NCBI RefSeq assembly: GCF_000010285.1
Contig: NC_010617.1
Location: 372,001 to 436,000 of the forward strand
DNA: 64,000 bases
Direction of reading: 5' to 3'
From: Kocuria rhizophila DC2201
GTDB taxonomy: Bacteria > Actinomycetota > Actinomycetes > Actinomycetales > Micrococcaceae
Shown here in pieces: positions 41,342 to 50,800 of the stretch (position 1 is its first letter; every line of letters starts with the position of its first letter). The position numbers and the translations under genes are program-made. Below the pieces are notes generated by a model, which saw nothing but the letters and a program-made list of their open reading frames with translations, searched no databases and was not told where the DNA came from.

Positions 41342-42310
41342 TCACTTCCCCTTCCCAGAGCCACCGGTGAGGTCCACCTTGAAGATCTTGATCGCCACGA
41401 GCGCGATGAGCATCACGCAGATGAAAAGGATCACCGAGATGGCCGAACCCAGGCCGATTTCCAGACGACCGATGGACGTGCGGTACGCGAGCAGCGAGAG
41501 CGTCTCGGTGCCGTACTGTCCCTGGGTCATGATGAAGACGTTGTCGAAGATGCGGAAGGCGTCCAGCGCGCGGAACACCACGGCCACCATGATGGCGGCC
41601 TTCATGTTCGGCAGGACCACCCGCACGAGGCGCTGCCACGAGGACGCGCCGTCCACGCGGGCCGCCTCGGAGAGCTCACCGGGAACCTGGGCCAGGCCGG
41701 AGAGCAGCAGCAGCGAGATGAACGGCGTGGTCTTCCAGATCTCGGACGCCATGATCACGGTCAGGGACGGGCCCGCGGAGGCGAACCAGTTGAAGTCCGG
41801 GCCGATCACGGGCAGCCACGAGAGCCAGTTGTTCACGTAGCCCGTGGTGATGTCGAACGCGTAGAACCACGCGAACGCCGAGACCACGGTGATGATGCCG
41901 TAGGGGACCAGGATGGCGGTGCGCAGCAGCCCGCGGGTGGCCTTGACGGCGCTGTGCATCACCAGGGCGAGCGCGAGGCCCAGCACGAGCTCCACGAGCA
42001 CGGTGACCACCGTGATCAGCAGGGTCACGCCGAGGTCCCGCCAGAAGAGGCTGTCCGAGAGGACCGTGGCGTAGTTGCCCAGGAACACGAACTCCTTGTC
42101 CCCGGGGGCGGTCAGGCGGAACGAGAACAGCGAGTCCCAGAGGGCCTGCACGATGGGGTACAGGGTCACCAGGAGCATGATCACGAAGGCCGGGCCGGCG
42201 AGCAGCCACCCCAGCTTCCGCTCGGAGCGGGCACGGTCCGAGAGCTGCGCCTTCTTGCGGGGCTTCCCGGGCGCGGCGTCGCGAGCGCGAGAGTCGACGG
42301 TTGTGCTCAC
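41342..42310 (-). CDS. sugA: sugar ABC transporter permease (MalF/SugA type)
   Basis: A 322-residue permease with six predicted helices after a basic N-terminal tail. The EAA loop is SEAARVDGASSWQRLVRVVLP. Its start overlaps the lpqY stop by four bases (ATGA), so translation is coupled to the binding protein. Confidence 0.9.
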   Translation of the reverse strand: MSTTVDSRARDAAPGKPRKKAQLSDRARSERKLGWLLAGPAFVIMLLVTLYPIVQALWDSLFSFRLTAPGDKEFVFLGNYATVLSDSLFWRDLGVTLLITVVTVLVELVLGLALALVMHSAVKATRGLLRTAILVPYGIITVVSAFAWFYAFDITTGYVNNWLSWLPVIGPDFNWFASAGPSLTVIMASEIWKTTPFISLLLLSGLAQVPGELSEAARVDGASSWQRLVRVVLPNMKAAIMVAVVFRALDAFRIFDNVFIMTQGQYGTETLSLLAYRTSIGRLEIGLGSAISVILFICVMLIALVAIKIFKVDLTGGSGKGK

Positions 42311-43623
42311 AGCAGCGCATCTCCCTTCAGGACTTCCTGGATGAACTCGGTGGTCTCACGAGGGGTGTCCTCGGTGACCTCGCTCGGCGGGGTCCAGTGC
42401 TGCTGGATGGCCGTGGAGATCTCGTTGTAGTACGGGGTCTGGGCGCGCGGCTTGGCGTCGTCCAGGGACTTGCGGATGGTGTCCGCCATGGGGAACGCCT
42501 TCCGAGCGGCGGGGTCGTCGAACGCCTTGGCGGACGAGGGCGGGTTGCCGTTGGTGGCGAAGTACTGCGCCTGGTGCTCGGTGGAGACGATGCACTGCAC
42601 GGCCTGCCACGCGAGGTCCTGGTGCTGCGAGTTGGCACCCACGCCCAGGTTGATTCCGCCCAGCGGGGCGGCGGCGGTGGTGTCCGCGTTGACGCGCGGC
42701 CACGTGGTCCACTTGATGTCGTCCACCACGGACTGGTCCAGGGAGCCCTCCTCCACCGCGCCCTTGGAGGCGGAGTAGATGAAGGGGTAGTTGACCATGA
42801 AGGAGCCCTTGTCTCCCTGGAACTGGATCATGGAGGCGTTCTCGTCCTGGGTGGCCAGGCCCGGCCCGCCCAGGCCCTCACGGCCGATGGTCCCGATGAT
42901 GTCCGCGGCCTTCTTCCCGGCCTCGGAGTCCAGCCTCACGCGGGCGTCCTGACCCTCCTGGCCGTCGGTCACGATGTGCCCGCCGTTGGACTCCACGAGA
43001 CCGTTGACCCACACGGACATGGACTCACCGCGGATGCCCTGCACGCCCAGGTACTTGTCCTGGGAACGGGCGGCCCCGATGATCTGGTCCCACGTGACGG
43101 GCTTGGACATGTCCAGCCCCGCGGCCTTGGCCACGGACTCGCGGTACCACAGCAGCTGGGTGTTGGCCCAGAAAGGGACGGCCACGAGCTCGCCGTTCCA
43201 TGTGGCGCCCTTGAGCGGACCCTCCAGGGTGTCCTGGGTGGTGGCCTTGGCAACGTCCTGCGGCGGCTTGGCCAGGAACCCCGGCTCGGCGAGCTCGGCC
43301 ACGAAGGGCGGGTCCAGGCTCATGATGTCCATCGAGGAGTCCCCGGCGGCGAGACGGCGCGCGAGCTGTTCACGCTGCGAGGAGGCGTCGCGCGGCAGCA
43401 GGGAGGTCTGGATGGTGTACTTGCCGCCCGAGGCCTCGGAGCAGTCCTGCGCGATGACGGCCTGGCCGCCGTCGTCGGGGTTGATGTACCAGGTGAGCGT
43501 GGGCGGTCCGGATTCCCCGCCGCTGCACCCCGTGAGCAGCATGACGGACGCGGCTGCGGCGGCCGCGGCGCTGCGGACGGCACGCGGTGTCCCGGCCCTG
43601 CGTGAGTGGTGGGTGGGCTTCAC
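42307..43623 (-). CDS. lpqY: trehalose-type sugar-binding lipoprotein
   Basis: A 438-residue solute-binding protein with a lipoprotein signal (basic start, Ala-rich helix, lipobox LTGC). The mature N-terminus LTWYINPDDGGQAVIAQDC and SQREQLARRLAAGDSSMDIM resemble mycobacterial LpqY, which captures trehalose released during cell-wall mycolate transfer. In a bacterium without mycolic acids, the role would be scavenging trehalose or related glucosides. GGGGAGG precedes the GTG start. First gene of the operon. Confidence 0.85.
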   Translation of the reverse strand: MKPTHHSRRAGTPRAVRSAAAAAAASVMLLTGCSGGESGPPTLTWYINPDDGGQAVIAQDCSEASGGKYTIQTSLLPRDASSQREQLARRLAAGDSSMDIMSLDPPFVAELAEPGFLAKPPQDVAKATTQDTLEGPLKGATWNGELVAVPFWANTQLLWYRESVAKAAGLDMSKPVTWDQIIGAARSQDKYLGVQGIRGESMSVWVNGLVESNGGHIVTDGQEGQDARVRLDSEAGKKAADIIGTIGREGLGGPGLATQDENASMIQFQGDKGSFMVNYPFIYSASKGAVEEGSLDQSVVDDIKWTTWPRVNADTTAAAPLGGINLGVGANSQHQDLAWQAVQCIVSTEHQAQYFATNGNPPSSAKAFDDPAARKAFPMADTIRKSLDDAKPRAQTPYYNEISTAIQQHWTPPSEVTEDTPRETTEFIQEVLKGDALL

Positions 43624-43751
43624 TGTGGTTCCTCCCCTGGCGAGCGCGAGTGCTGAGCGGATCTGCCCGGCGGCCCCGCGGGGATCCCAGCCGGTTCAGC
43701 ATTTGCACAGTCTACGGGTGGCGTGGCTCACTTCGCCCGTGTGACTCGACG

Positions 43752-44672
43752 TCAGGAGAGGAAAGCCGCGATGCCTGCCATCGCGAGCATAGAGACCACC
43801 GTGGTGAGCAGCACGGTGTCCCGGCACACGGTGGTGGCGCGGTCGTAGCGCACGGCCGCCACGTACAGGTTCTGGGCCGTGGGCAGGGCCGCCATGACCA
43901 CGGCCGCGTACAGGGTCGGGCCGGTCAGTCCCAGGGACAGGGCCAGGCCCCAGGCGAGGGCGGGGTGCAGCAGCACCTTGGCACCCGTGGCGAGCAGCGT
44001 GTCCGCGCGCGCACCGGGCGCGGACAGCGGCCGGGCACCCACCAGGGAGATCCCGAACGCGAGCAGCATGGCGGGCACGGCGGCCCCCGCGACGATCCGC
44101 ACGGGCTCCATCACCAGCTCGGGCGGCGTCACGCCCGTGGCCGAGGCCGCGATGCCCAGGGCGGAGCCCACGATCAGCGGATTGCTCACCACGGTGCGCA
44201 GCACGGAACCCACCGTGGGGCGCCGACCACCCGTGATCGTGTCCATGGCCGTGAGGTACAGGGGGCTGTTGAGCGCCAGCTGGAACAGCATCACGGGCGC
44301 CACCTGGGAGGCGTCCCCCAGCACGAACAGGGCGATGGGGATCCCCAGGTTGGCGGAGTTCACCTGCCCCGCGGCCTGCGAGCCCATGACCACGGTGGCG
44401 GCGTCCCGGTGCAGCGCGAAGCGGGAGACCAGCCCGTAGCCGAGCATCGTGAGCCACGCGGAGCCCGCCGCCACGAGCAGCGGCGCCGAGAACACGTGGC
44501 GGACGTCGGCCTGGGCGAGCGTGGTGAACAGCAGCGGAGGGGAGGCCACGTAGAACGCGAGCCGGGAGAGCACCTGCTGGCCGTTCTCGCCCAGCACGCC
44601 GAGCCGCCCGATCACCCAGCCGAGCCCGATCACGGCCCACACGATGAAGAACCCGGAGGCGACGCCGCTCAC
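43752..44672 (-). CDS. AEC-family (auxin efflux carrier) transporter
   Basis: A 306-residue membrane protein with about ten hydrophobic segments in two repeats of five, the layout of AEC/MdcF carriers for dicarboxylates and other organic anions. GSQAAGQVNSANLGIPIALFVLG is the conserved crossover of the first half and LPTAQNLYVAAVRY that of the second. The GTG at 44672 has GGGAG about 8 nt upstream. It lies 22 bp after panD and may be co-transcribed; substrate unknown. Confidence 0.88.
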   Translation of the reverse strand: MSGVASGFFIVWAVIGLGWVIGRLGVLGENGQQVLSRLAFYVASPPLLFTTLAQADVRHVFSAPLLVAAGSAWLTMLGYGLVSRFALHRDAATVVMGSQAAGQVNSANLGIPIALFVLGDASQVAPVMLFQLALNSPLYLTAMDTITGGRRPTVGSVLRTVVSNPLIVGSALGIAASATGVTPPELVMEPVRIVAGAAVPAMLLAFGISLVGARPLSAPGARADTLLATGAKVLLHPALAWGLALSLGLTGPTLYAAVVMAALPTAQNLYVAAVRYDRATTVCRDTVLLTTVVSMLAMAGIAAFLS

Positions 44673-44694
44673 GCCGCGGCTCCCGTGCCGCGCC

Positions 44695-45147
44695 TCACGC
44701 GCGGGTGGTGGCGGCGTCCTCCCGGGCGCGGCCGTGCTCTCGGGCGTGCGGCGGGCGCACCACGTCCCCGACCACGGCGTCCGCCGGGTCCGAGCCGAGG
44801 GCCACGATCCTGTTGCGCTCGTCCACGTGCACCACGCGGGGCTCGTACGTCTGCGCCTCCGCGGTGTCCATGAGGCCGTAGGCAATCAGGATCACGAGGT
44901 CCCCGGGGTGCACCAGGTGCGCGGCGGCGCCGTTGATGCCCAGCACACCGCTGCCGCGCTCACCGGCGATCGTGTAGGTCTCGAGCCGGGCGCCGTTGGT
45001 GACGTCCACGACGGCCACGAGCTCACCGGGGAGGATCCCGGCGGCGTCGAGCAGGTCCTGGTCCACGGTCACGGAGCCCACGTAGTGCAGGTCCGCCTGC
45101 GTGACGGTGGCCCGGTGGATCTTGCCGGTGAACATGGTGCGCAGCAT
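44695..45147 (-). CDS. panD: aspartate 1-decarboxylase
   Basis: Pyruvoyl enzyme that makes beta-alanine for pantothenate and CoA synthesis; 150 residues. Self-cleavage occurs between Gly24 and Ser25 ([10 protein letters not shown]). [32 protein letters not shown] and the C-terminal [12 protein letters not shown] are conserved. The C-terminus is about 15 residues longer than usual. AGGAG is seven bases upstream of the ATG. In mycobacteria panD mRNA has been reported as a 6C small RNA target, relevant to the candidate at 19.3 kb. Confidence 0.94.
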   Translation of the reverse strand: MLRTMFTGKIHRATVTQADLHYVGSVTVDQDLLDAAGILPGELVAVVDVTNGARLETYTIAGERGSGVLGINGAAAHLVHPGDLVILIAYGLMDTAEAQTYEPRVVHVDERNRIVALGSDPADAVVGDVVRPPHAREHGRAREDAATTRA

Positions 45148-45232
45148 GGGTGCTCCTGGGGTGAAGAGGGGACCGGTCCCGCGCGGGGTGCCGGGCGGGG
45201 TCCGTCCGGCGGCCCGGGGGCCGGCACGCAAA

Positions 45233-45263
45233 CACCCCGGGTCCGCAGTGGGTGCCCGGGGTG
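45233..45263 (-). terminator. terminator of the tRNA-Gly gene
   Basis: CACCCCGGG (45233-45241) and CCCGGGGTG (45255-45263) form a perfect 9-bp stem, 10 nt beyond the tRNA 3' end; read on the minus strand it is followed by TTTG. Confidence 0.6.
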
Positions 45264-45273
45264 GTCGTCGTGG

Positions 45274-45344
45274 AGCGGCTGACGGGAATCGAACCCGCGT
45301 ATCAGGCTTGGGAAGCGTGCGCTCTACCATTGAGCTACAGCCGC
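45274..45344 (-). tRNA. tRNA-Gly (anticodon CCC)
   Basis: A 71-nt cloverleaf: acceptor GCGGCTG/CAGCCGC with discriminator T, D arm GCTC-AATGGTA-GAGC, anticodon loop TTCCCAA (anticodon CCC), and T arm GCGGG-TTCGATT-CCCGT. CCA is not encoded. The anticodon stem has one C/C mismatch at pair 29-41. Confidence 0.93.
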
Positions 45345-45584
45345 GCGGTTCCTCGGGTGCCGGACCAGCCGACGTTCCCGATCGAACGCCCACCACTGTA
45401 CAACACGTTCGCCGCGCGCGTGGCGGCACGACGCCGCAACCCCCCCCCCGCACGACGCCGGCCCGCTCCCCGCGCGACCTTCCTCGCCTCCCTGCCCCAC
45501 AGTGCCAGTCGCGGCACGCGGCCGCGCATCCCGCGGACACCCGGGGGCGGTGCGGGGACCGGGCTGTCGGCGGCACCCGTGGAC

Positions 45585-45590
45585 TACCGT
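45585..45590 (+). promoter_or_regulatory. -10 box TACCGT, leaderless start of dcd
   Basis: TACCGT is followed by six nucleotides and the GTG at 45597. The 240 bp upstream, between the tRNA and this box, holds two copies of the dispersed GCGGCGTCGT-type motif and a run of ten C (45440-45449). Confidence 0.45.
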
Positions 45591-45596
45591 GGGAGC

Positions 45597-46175
45597 GTGC
45601 TCATCTCAGACCGCGACATCCGCCGTCACCTGGACTCCGGGCGCGTGCGCCTCGAGCCCAGCGATCCCGCCATGGTCCAGCCCGCGAGCGTGGACGTGCG
45701 CCTGGACCGCTGGTTCCGGCTGTTCGACAACCACAAGTACGCGCACATCGACCCCGAGCAGGAGCAGCCCGAGCTGACCCGCCTGGTGGAGGTGGCCCCG
45801 GACGAGCCGTTCGTGCTGCACCCGGGGGAGTTCGTGCTGGGTGCCACGTACGAGAAGGTCACGCTGCCCGACGACATCGCCGCCCGGCTCGAGGGCAAGT
45901 CCTCGCTCGGACGCCTGGGGCTGCTCACCCACTCGACCGCCGGGTTCATCGACCCGGGGTTCTCGGGGCACGTGACGCTGGAGCTGTCCAACATGGCCAC
46001 CCTGCCCATCAAGCTGTGGCCGGGCTCCAAGGTGGGCCAGCTGTGCTTCTTCCAGCTCTCCTCGCCCACCGAGCACCCCTACGGCAGCGGCGCGTACGGC
46101 AACCGGTACCAGGGCCAGCGCGGCCCCACGGCCTCGCGCAGCCACCTGAACTTCCACCGCACGGTCATCGAGTAG
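45597..46175 (+). CDS. dcd: dCTP deaminase
   Basis: Converts dCTP to dUTP (or directly to dUMP in the bifunctional form) for thymidylate synthesis; 192 residues. [55 protein letters not shown] with the catalytic Glu, [18 protein letters not shown] and the C-terminal [14 protein letters not shown] are family hallmarks. The GTG start fits the -10 box six bases upstream. Convergent with the MFS gene at a distance of 6 bp. Confidence 0.94.
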   Translation: MLISDRDIRRHLDSGRVRLEPSDPAMVQPASVDVRLDRWFRLFDNHKYAHIDPEQEQPELTRLVEVAPDEPFVLHPGEFVLGATYEKVTLPDDIAARLEGKSSLGRLGLLTHSTAGFIDPGFSGHVTLELSNMATLPIKLWPGSKVGQLCFFQLSSPTEHPYGSGAYGNRYQGQRGPTASRSHLNFHRTVIE

Positions 46176-46181
46176 CCGCGC

Positions 46182-47603
46182 TCACACCTGCGCGGTGGTG
46201 AACCCCTCGGGCGGCCTGGGCGTGAGCAGCAGCAGCGCGAGCCCCACCGCCACGACCACCAGGATGCCCAGGATCCCGTAGATCTGCGCGCCCAGCAGGG
46301 ACACGAAGATCCCGAACAGCCCGGGGGCCATGAAGCTCACCGCGCGCCCGGTGGTGGCGTAGAGCCCGTAGATCTCGCCGTCGCGCCCCGGGGGGATGAG
46401 CCGCCCCAGGTACGTGCGCGACGCCGCCTGCGCCGGTCCCACGAACAGGCACAGTGCTAGCCCGCACACCCAGAACGCGGGCTTGCCGTGCCAGAACAGC
46501 AGCACGACCCCCGCGGCCATCACGCCCACGAGGGAACCCACGATGACCCGCCGGGGCCCCAGTGCGTCGTCGAGCGAACCGCCCACGAACGCACCGAGGG
46601 CGGCAATGAGGTTGGCGGCGACCGCGAAGAGGATGACCTCGGTGAGGGAGAAGTCGAACGAGCCGGCCGCGAGCACCCCGCCGAACGTGAAGACCCCGGC
46701 GAGCCCGTCCCGGTAGACCGCGGAGGAGAGTAGGAAGAACACGGTGGCCCGGGACACCCGCCACAGCCCGGCGACCGTGGCGAAGAGCTCCCGGTAGGGG
46801 CCGATGATCCCGCGCCGCCGCGTGGCGGGCGGGGACACCGGGACGTCGGGGCCCGCGAGCCCGCCCAGCGTGGGAGTCGCGGCGGGGGAGGGGCCGTGCA
46901 CGGCGCCGTCGTGCGCCCGGAACGGCATGGAGCGGGCCGCGAGGCTCATGGGCAGGCAGAGGACCAGGATCCAGGCGGCGCTGAACAGGGCCACGGCGCG
47001 GTAGTTCAGGGCGTCGTCCGTGGGGATGCCCAGGAAGCCGGGCGTCACGAAGCCGAACAGCACGAACGCGAGCGCGAAGATCCCACCCACGTAGCCCGCG
47101 CCCCAGCCCCACCCGGAGACCTTGCCCATGCGCGCGGGTCCGGCCAGGGCGGGCAGCATGGCGTTGTAGCTCACGGTGGCGAACTCCTGCGCCACGCTGC
47201 CGGCGGCCACCAGGCCCACGCCCAGGTAGAGGTAGCCGGGCTCTGGGCGGGCGAAGAAGCACAGTGCCGTGCACGCGACGAGCACCGCGGTGTTGACCGT
47301 GAGGAACGAGGCCCGGGAGCGGGGGGTGTCGCTGCGCTGGCCCACGATCGGGGCGGTCAGTGCGATGGCGAAACCGGCCACGGTCATGGCCACGCTCAGC
47401 ACGGTGGAGGTGTACTCCGCGGAGCCGAACGCCGAGCTGGTGAGGTACACCGTGAAGACGAACGTGAGCATCACGGAGTTGTACGCGGAGGTGCCCGTGT
47501 CCCACAGGCACCACATCAGCACCCGGGCGCGCGAGCCGCCCTCGGGGGAGGGGTCCGTGCTGCGTGGGGGGCGTGCTAACGCGTGCGCGTGCTGACCGGT
47601 CAT
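46182..47603 (-). CDS. MFS transporter, UMF1/Atg22-like
   Basis: A membrane transporter of about 473 residues with 12 predicted helices. WCLWDTGTSAYNSVMLTFVF at the first helix, the A-like motif QRSDTPRSR after helix 2, YNAMLP and PPGRDGEIYGLYATTGRA are typical of the UMF1 family. The substrate is unknown. ATG 47603 is preferred because TAGGGT on the coding strand lies seven bases upstream; the in-frame GTG at 47612 is the alternative. Confidence 0.85.
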   Translation of the reverse strand: MTGQHAHALARPPRSTDPSPEGGSRARVLMWCLWDTGTSAYNSVMLTFVFTVYLTSSAFGSAEYTSTVLSVAMTVAGFAIALTAPIVGQRSDTPRSRASFLTVNTAVLVACTALCFFARPEPGYLYLGVGLVAAGSVAQEFATVSYNAMLPALAGPARMGKVSGWGWGAGYVGGIFALAFVLFGFVTPGFLGIPTDDALNYRAVALFSAAWILVLCLPMSLAARSMPFRAHDGAVHGPSPAATPTLGGLAGPDVPVSPPATRRRGIIGPYRELFATVAGLWRVSRATVFFLLSSAVYRDGLAGVFTFGGVLAAGSFDFSLTEVILFAVAANLIAALGAFVGGSLDDALGPRRVIVGSLVGVMAAGVVLLFWHGKPAFWVCGLALCLFVGPAQAASRTYLGRLIPPGRDGEIYGLYATTGRAVSFMAPGLFGIFVSLLGAQIYGILGILVVVAVGLALLLLTPRPPEGFTTAQV

Positions 47604-47717
47604 GGGGTTCACCCTACGGTGCGGCGCCGGTCACACGGTCCGGGAGTCGGCGCGGTGCAGTGTGGTGCGGGGCTCCCGCGGGGCCGTCCTGTCGGGGACG
47701 CGTCAACAGTCCGTTTT

Positions 47718-47725
47718 GTTACGAT
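47718..47725 (+). promoter_or_regulatory. extended -10 promoter for the mrp operon
   Basis: TGT precedes TACGAT (47720-47725), an extended -10 with no obvious -35. It would give a leader of about 90 nt before mrpA. Confidence 0.35.
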
Positions 47726-47818
47726 GGGGTCTCGTCAGTCCACGACTTCCCCTCGACTGCCACTGTGCCCTTCCCGGGGGTGCGCGTGAGTGCTCTGCGG
47801 CCCGAAAGGTAGGGTTCC

Positions 47819-50800
47819 ATGATCCCGGTGCTGCTCCTCCACGGGCTGATGGCCCTGTGCGCACCGTCGATCCTCAAGCGCACCGGACGCTCCGGCTTCT
47901 ACGTCGTGGCCCTGGCCCCGCTCGCGGGCTTCGCATGGCTGCTCTCGCAGACGGCACGCGTGTACGGACCCGAGGACGGGTGGTCCACCTCCTTCGGCTG
48001 GATCCCCCAGCTGGGGATCAGCCTGGCGTTCCGCATGGACGCGCTCGCGTACATGATGTGCGTGCTGGTGCTCGGGGTGGGGGCCCTGGTGCTGGCCTAC
48101 TGCGCGCGCTACTTCAAGGCGGACGCGCAGGACATCGGATCCTTCGCGGCCCAGCTGGTGGCGTTCGCCGGCGCGATGTTCGGCCTGGTCACGGCGGACG
48201 ACCTCATGGTGCTGTTCGTGTTCTGGGAGATCACCTCGGTGCTCTCCTTCCTGCTGATCTCGTACTCGCGCACCAAGCTGGCAGCGCGCCGGGCCGCGCT
48301 GCAGGCCCTGATCATCACCACCGCGGGCGGACTGGCCATGCTCGTGGGCCTGGTGATGCTCGGCACCGCGGCCGGCACGTTCCGGATCTCCGGGGTGCTC
48401 GCCGCGGCCCCCCAGCTGATGGGCTCTACCCCGGTGGACGTGGCCGTGGTGCTCGTCCTGGCCGGGGTGGTCACCAAGTCCGCGCTGTTCCCCACGCACT
48501 TTTGGCTGCCCGCGGCCATGGCGGCGCCCACCCCGGTCTCCGCCTACCTGCACGCGGCGGCCATGGTCAAGGCCGGGATCTACCTGGTGGCGCGGCTGGC
48601 TCCGGGCTTCGCCGAGACGCAGTTCTGGCTGCCCGTGACGCTCACCCTGGGCCTCGGCACCATGGTCTTCGGCGGCTGGGTGGCGCTGCGCCAGTACGAC
48701 CTCAAACTGATCCTCGCCTACGGCACCGTGAGCCAGCTCGGCTTCATCACCGCCGTGGTGGCCTTCGGCACCGCGGACACGGCCATGGCCGGGATGGGCA
48801 TGGTCATGGCCCACGGGCTGTTCAAGGCCACGCTGTTCCTCAGCGTGGGCGTGATCGACCACCAGGCGGGCACCCGCGACATCCGCCGGCTCTCCGGGGT
48901 GGGGCGCATGGCGCCCAAGCTGTTCGTGGTCTCCGTGATCGGTGCGGCCTCCATGGCGGGCATCCCCCCGCTGCTGGGCTTCGTGGCCAAGGAGGCCGTG
49001 CTCACGGCCTTCTTCGAGGAGGTCTCCGAACCCGTGGGCCTGATCGCGCTGGTCTGCGCGGTGCTGGGCTCGGTGCTCACCGTGGCCTACAGCGCGCGCT
49101 TCCTGTGGGGCGGCTTCGCCCGCAAGTCGGCCGAGTTCTCGGATCTCGACGCCGCCCCGGACGGCCAGTCGGTGATCAGCGAGTTCACCCCGGCGTCCTG
49201 GGCCTTCCTCATGGCACCCATCGTGCTGGCCGTGGCCACCGTGGTGCTCGGCGTGCTCCCGGCACCCCTCGAGGCCGGGATCGCCCCCTACCAGCGGCTG
49301 TTCCCGCACGCGGACGAGTCCCACGTGCACCTCGAGCTGTGGCACGGGCTGACCCCGGCGCTCGGGATCTCCGCGGGCATCATCGCCGCGGGCCTCGCAC
49401 TGCACGCCCTGCGCGGACCCGTGGCCCGCTTCCAGCGCCGCCTCCCCGAGCTGCCCACCGGCGACTACGTGTACCGCCGGATCATCAACGTGCTGGACAT
49501 CGTGGCCGTGTGGCTCACCGGGCGCACCCAGCGTGGTTCGCTGATGTTCTACCTCTCCGTGATCCTCGTGACGGCCATCGTGGTGCCGCTCGTGGCGCTG
49601 TTCTGGTTCGAGACCCCGCCGCTGGCCGGCTTCCGGCTGGCGGACTCGCCCGCGCAGGTGGTCACCGGGATCGCCATGGTGGTGGCCGCGCTGCTCGTGC
49701 TCACCGCGGGCAAACGGTTCCTGGCCGTGCTGCTGGTGTCCGTGACCGGATACGGGCTGGCACTGACCTTCGCGCTGCACGGCGCCCCGGACCTCGCCCT
49801 CACGCAGATGCTCGTGGAGACCATCTCCCTCGTGGCCTTCGTGCTGGCGCTGCGCTCCCTGCCCGGGCCCCTCTGGAACCGGCGCCGTGCCGGGCGCCGG
49901 GTGCTCCGCGCGGTGTTCGCGGTGGTGTTCGGGCTGTTCATGACGGCGCTCGCGGTGTTCTCCATCTCCTCGCGCAGCGCCGAGCGGATCTCCCTGGACA
50001 TGCCGTCCATGGCATACGAACTGGGCCACGGCCAGAACGTGGTCAATGTGATCCTCGTGGACATCCGCGCGTGGGACACCATGGGCGAGATCTCCGTGCT
50101 CACCGTGGCCGCCACGGGCATCGCATCCCTGATCTTCGTCAAGGGCCGCGGGGACCGGCTGCGCAGCGAGCGCCACCAGCTGGACACCCGCCGCCTCCGG
50201 GCGCTGCGCGGCGCGGACTCGGCGGCGCACTCCCAGCAGGGCGTGACCCGGGAGATCGAGGTGGCCCGGCGGTTCTCCTCACGCCCGGACGCGGACCCGT
50301 TCCTGCTCGCCGGGCGCACCCTGGCCCCGGAGCGCCGCTCGATCATCTTCGAGGTGGTCGCACGGCTGCTGTTCCACACCTTCATGCTGGTCTCCCTGTA
50401 CCTGCTCATCGCGGGCCACAACGATCCCGGCGGCGGCTTCGCGGGCGGTCTGATGGCCTCCCTGGCCCTGGCCCTGCGCTACCTCGCAGGCGGGCGCTAC
50501 GAGCTGGAGCGCGCCACCCTGGTCAACGCCGGCTGGATGCTCGGTGCCGGTCTGGCGCTGGCCTCCTTCTACGCGCTGAGCCCGCTGTTCTTCGGGGGAG
50601 CGGTGATGGAGAGCTACACCTTCGAGTGGGACATGCCCCTGTTCGGCCACGTGAAGTTCGTGACCGCGCTGGTCTTCGACGTGGGCGTCTACCTGATCGT
50701 CGTGGGCCTGGTGCTGGACATCCTGCGCTCCCTCGGCGGGCGCATCGACGAGCGCATCGAGCGCGCCGCCCTCGAGGCGAGCACCCAGCGCAGCGGTCGC

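Noticed and set aside
38969-42430. A 1153-codon open frame on the plus strand opposite sugC, sugB and sugA
   Set aside because: It is antisense to three genes with clear ABC-transporter motifs. Its product is His/Gln/Arg/Val-rich with no domain. Long antisense frames are expected at this GC content.
42307-43623. Maltose rather than trehalose specificity for the sugar importer
   Set aside because: The binding protein's mature N-terminus and the gene order resemble lpqY-sugABC more than malEFG. Specificity is still inferred only; malQ is 16 kb away and not linked.
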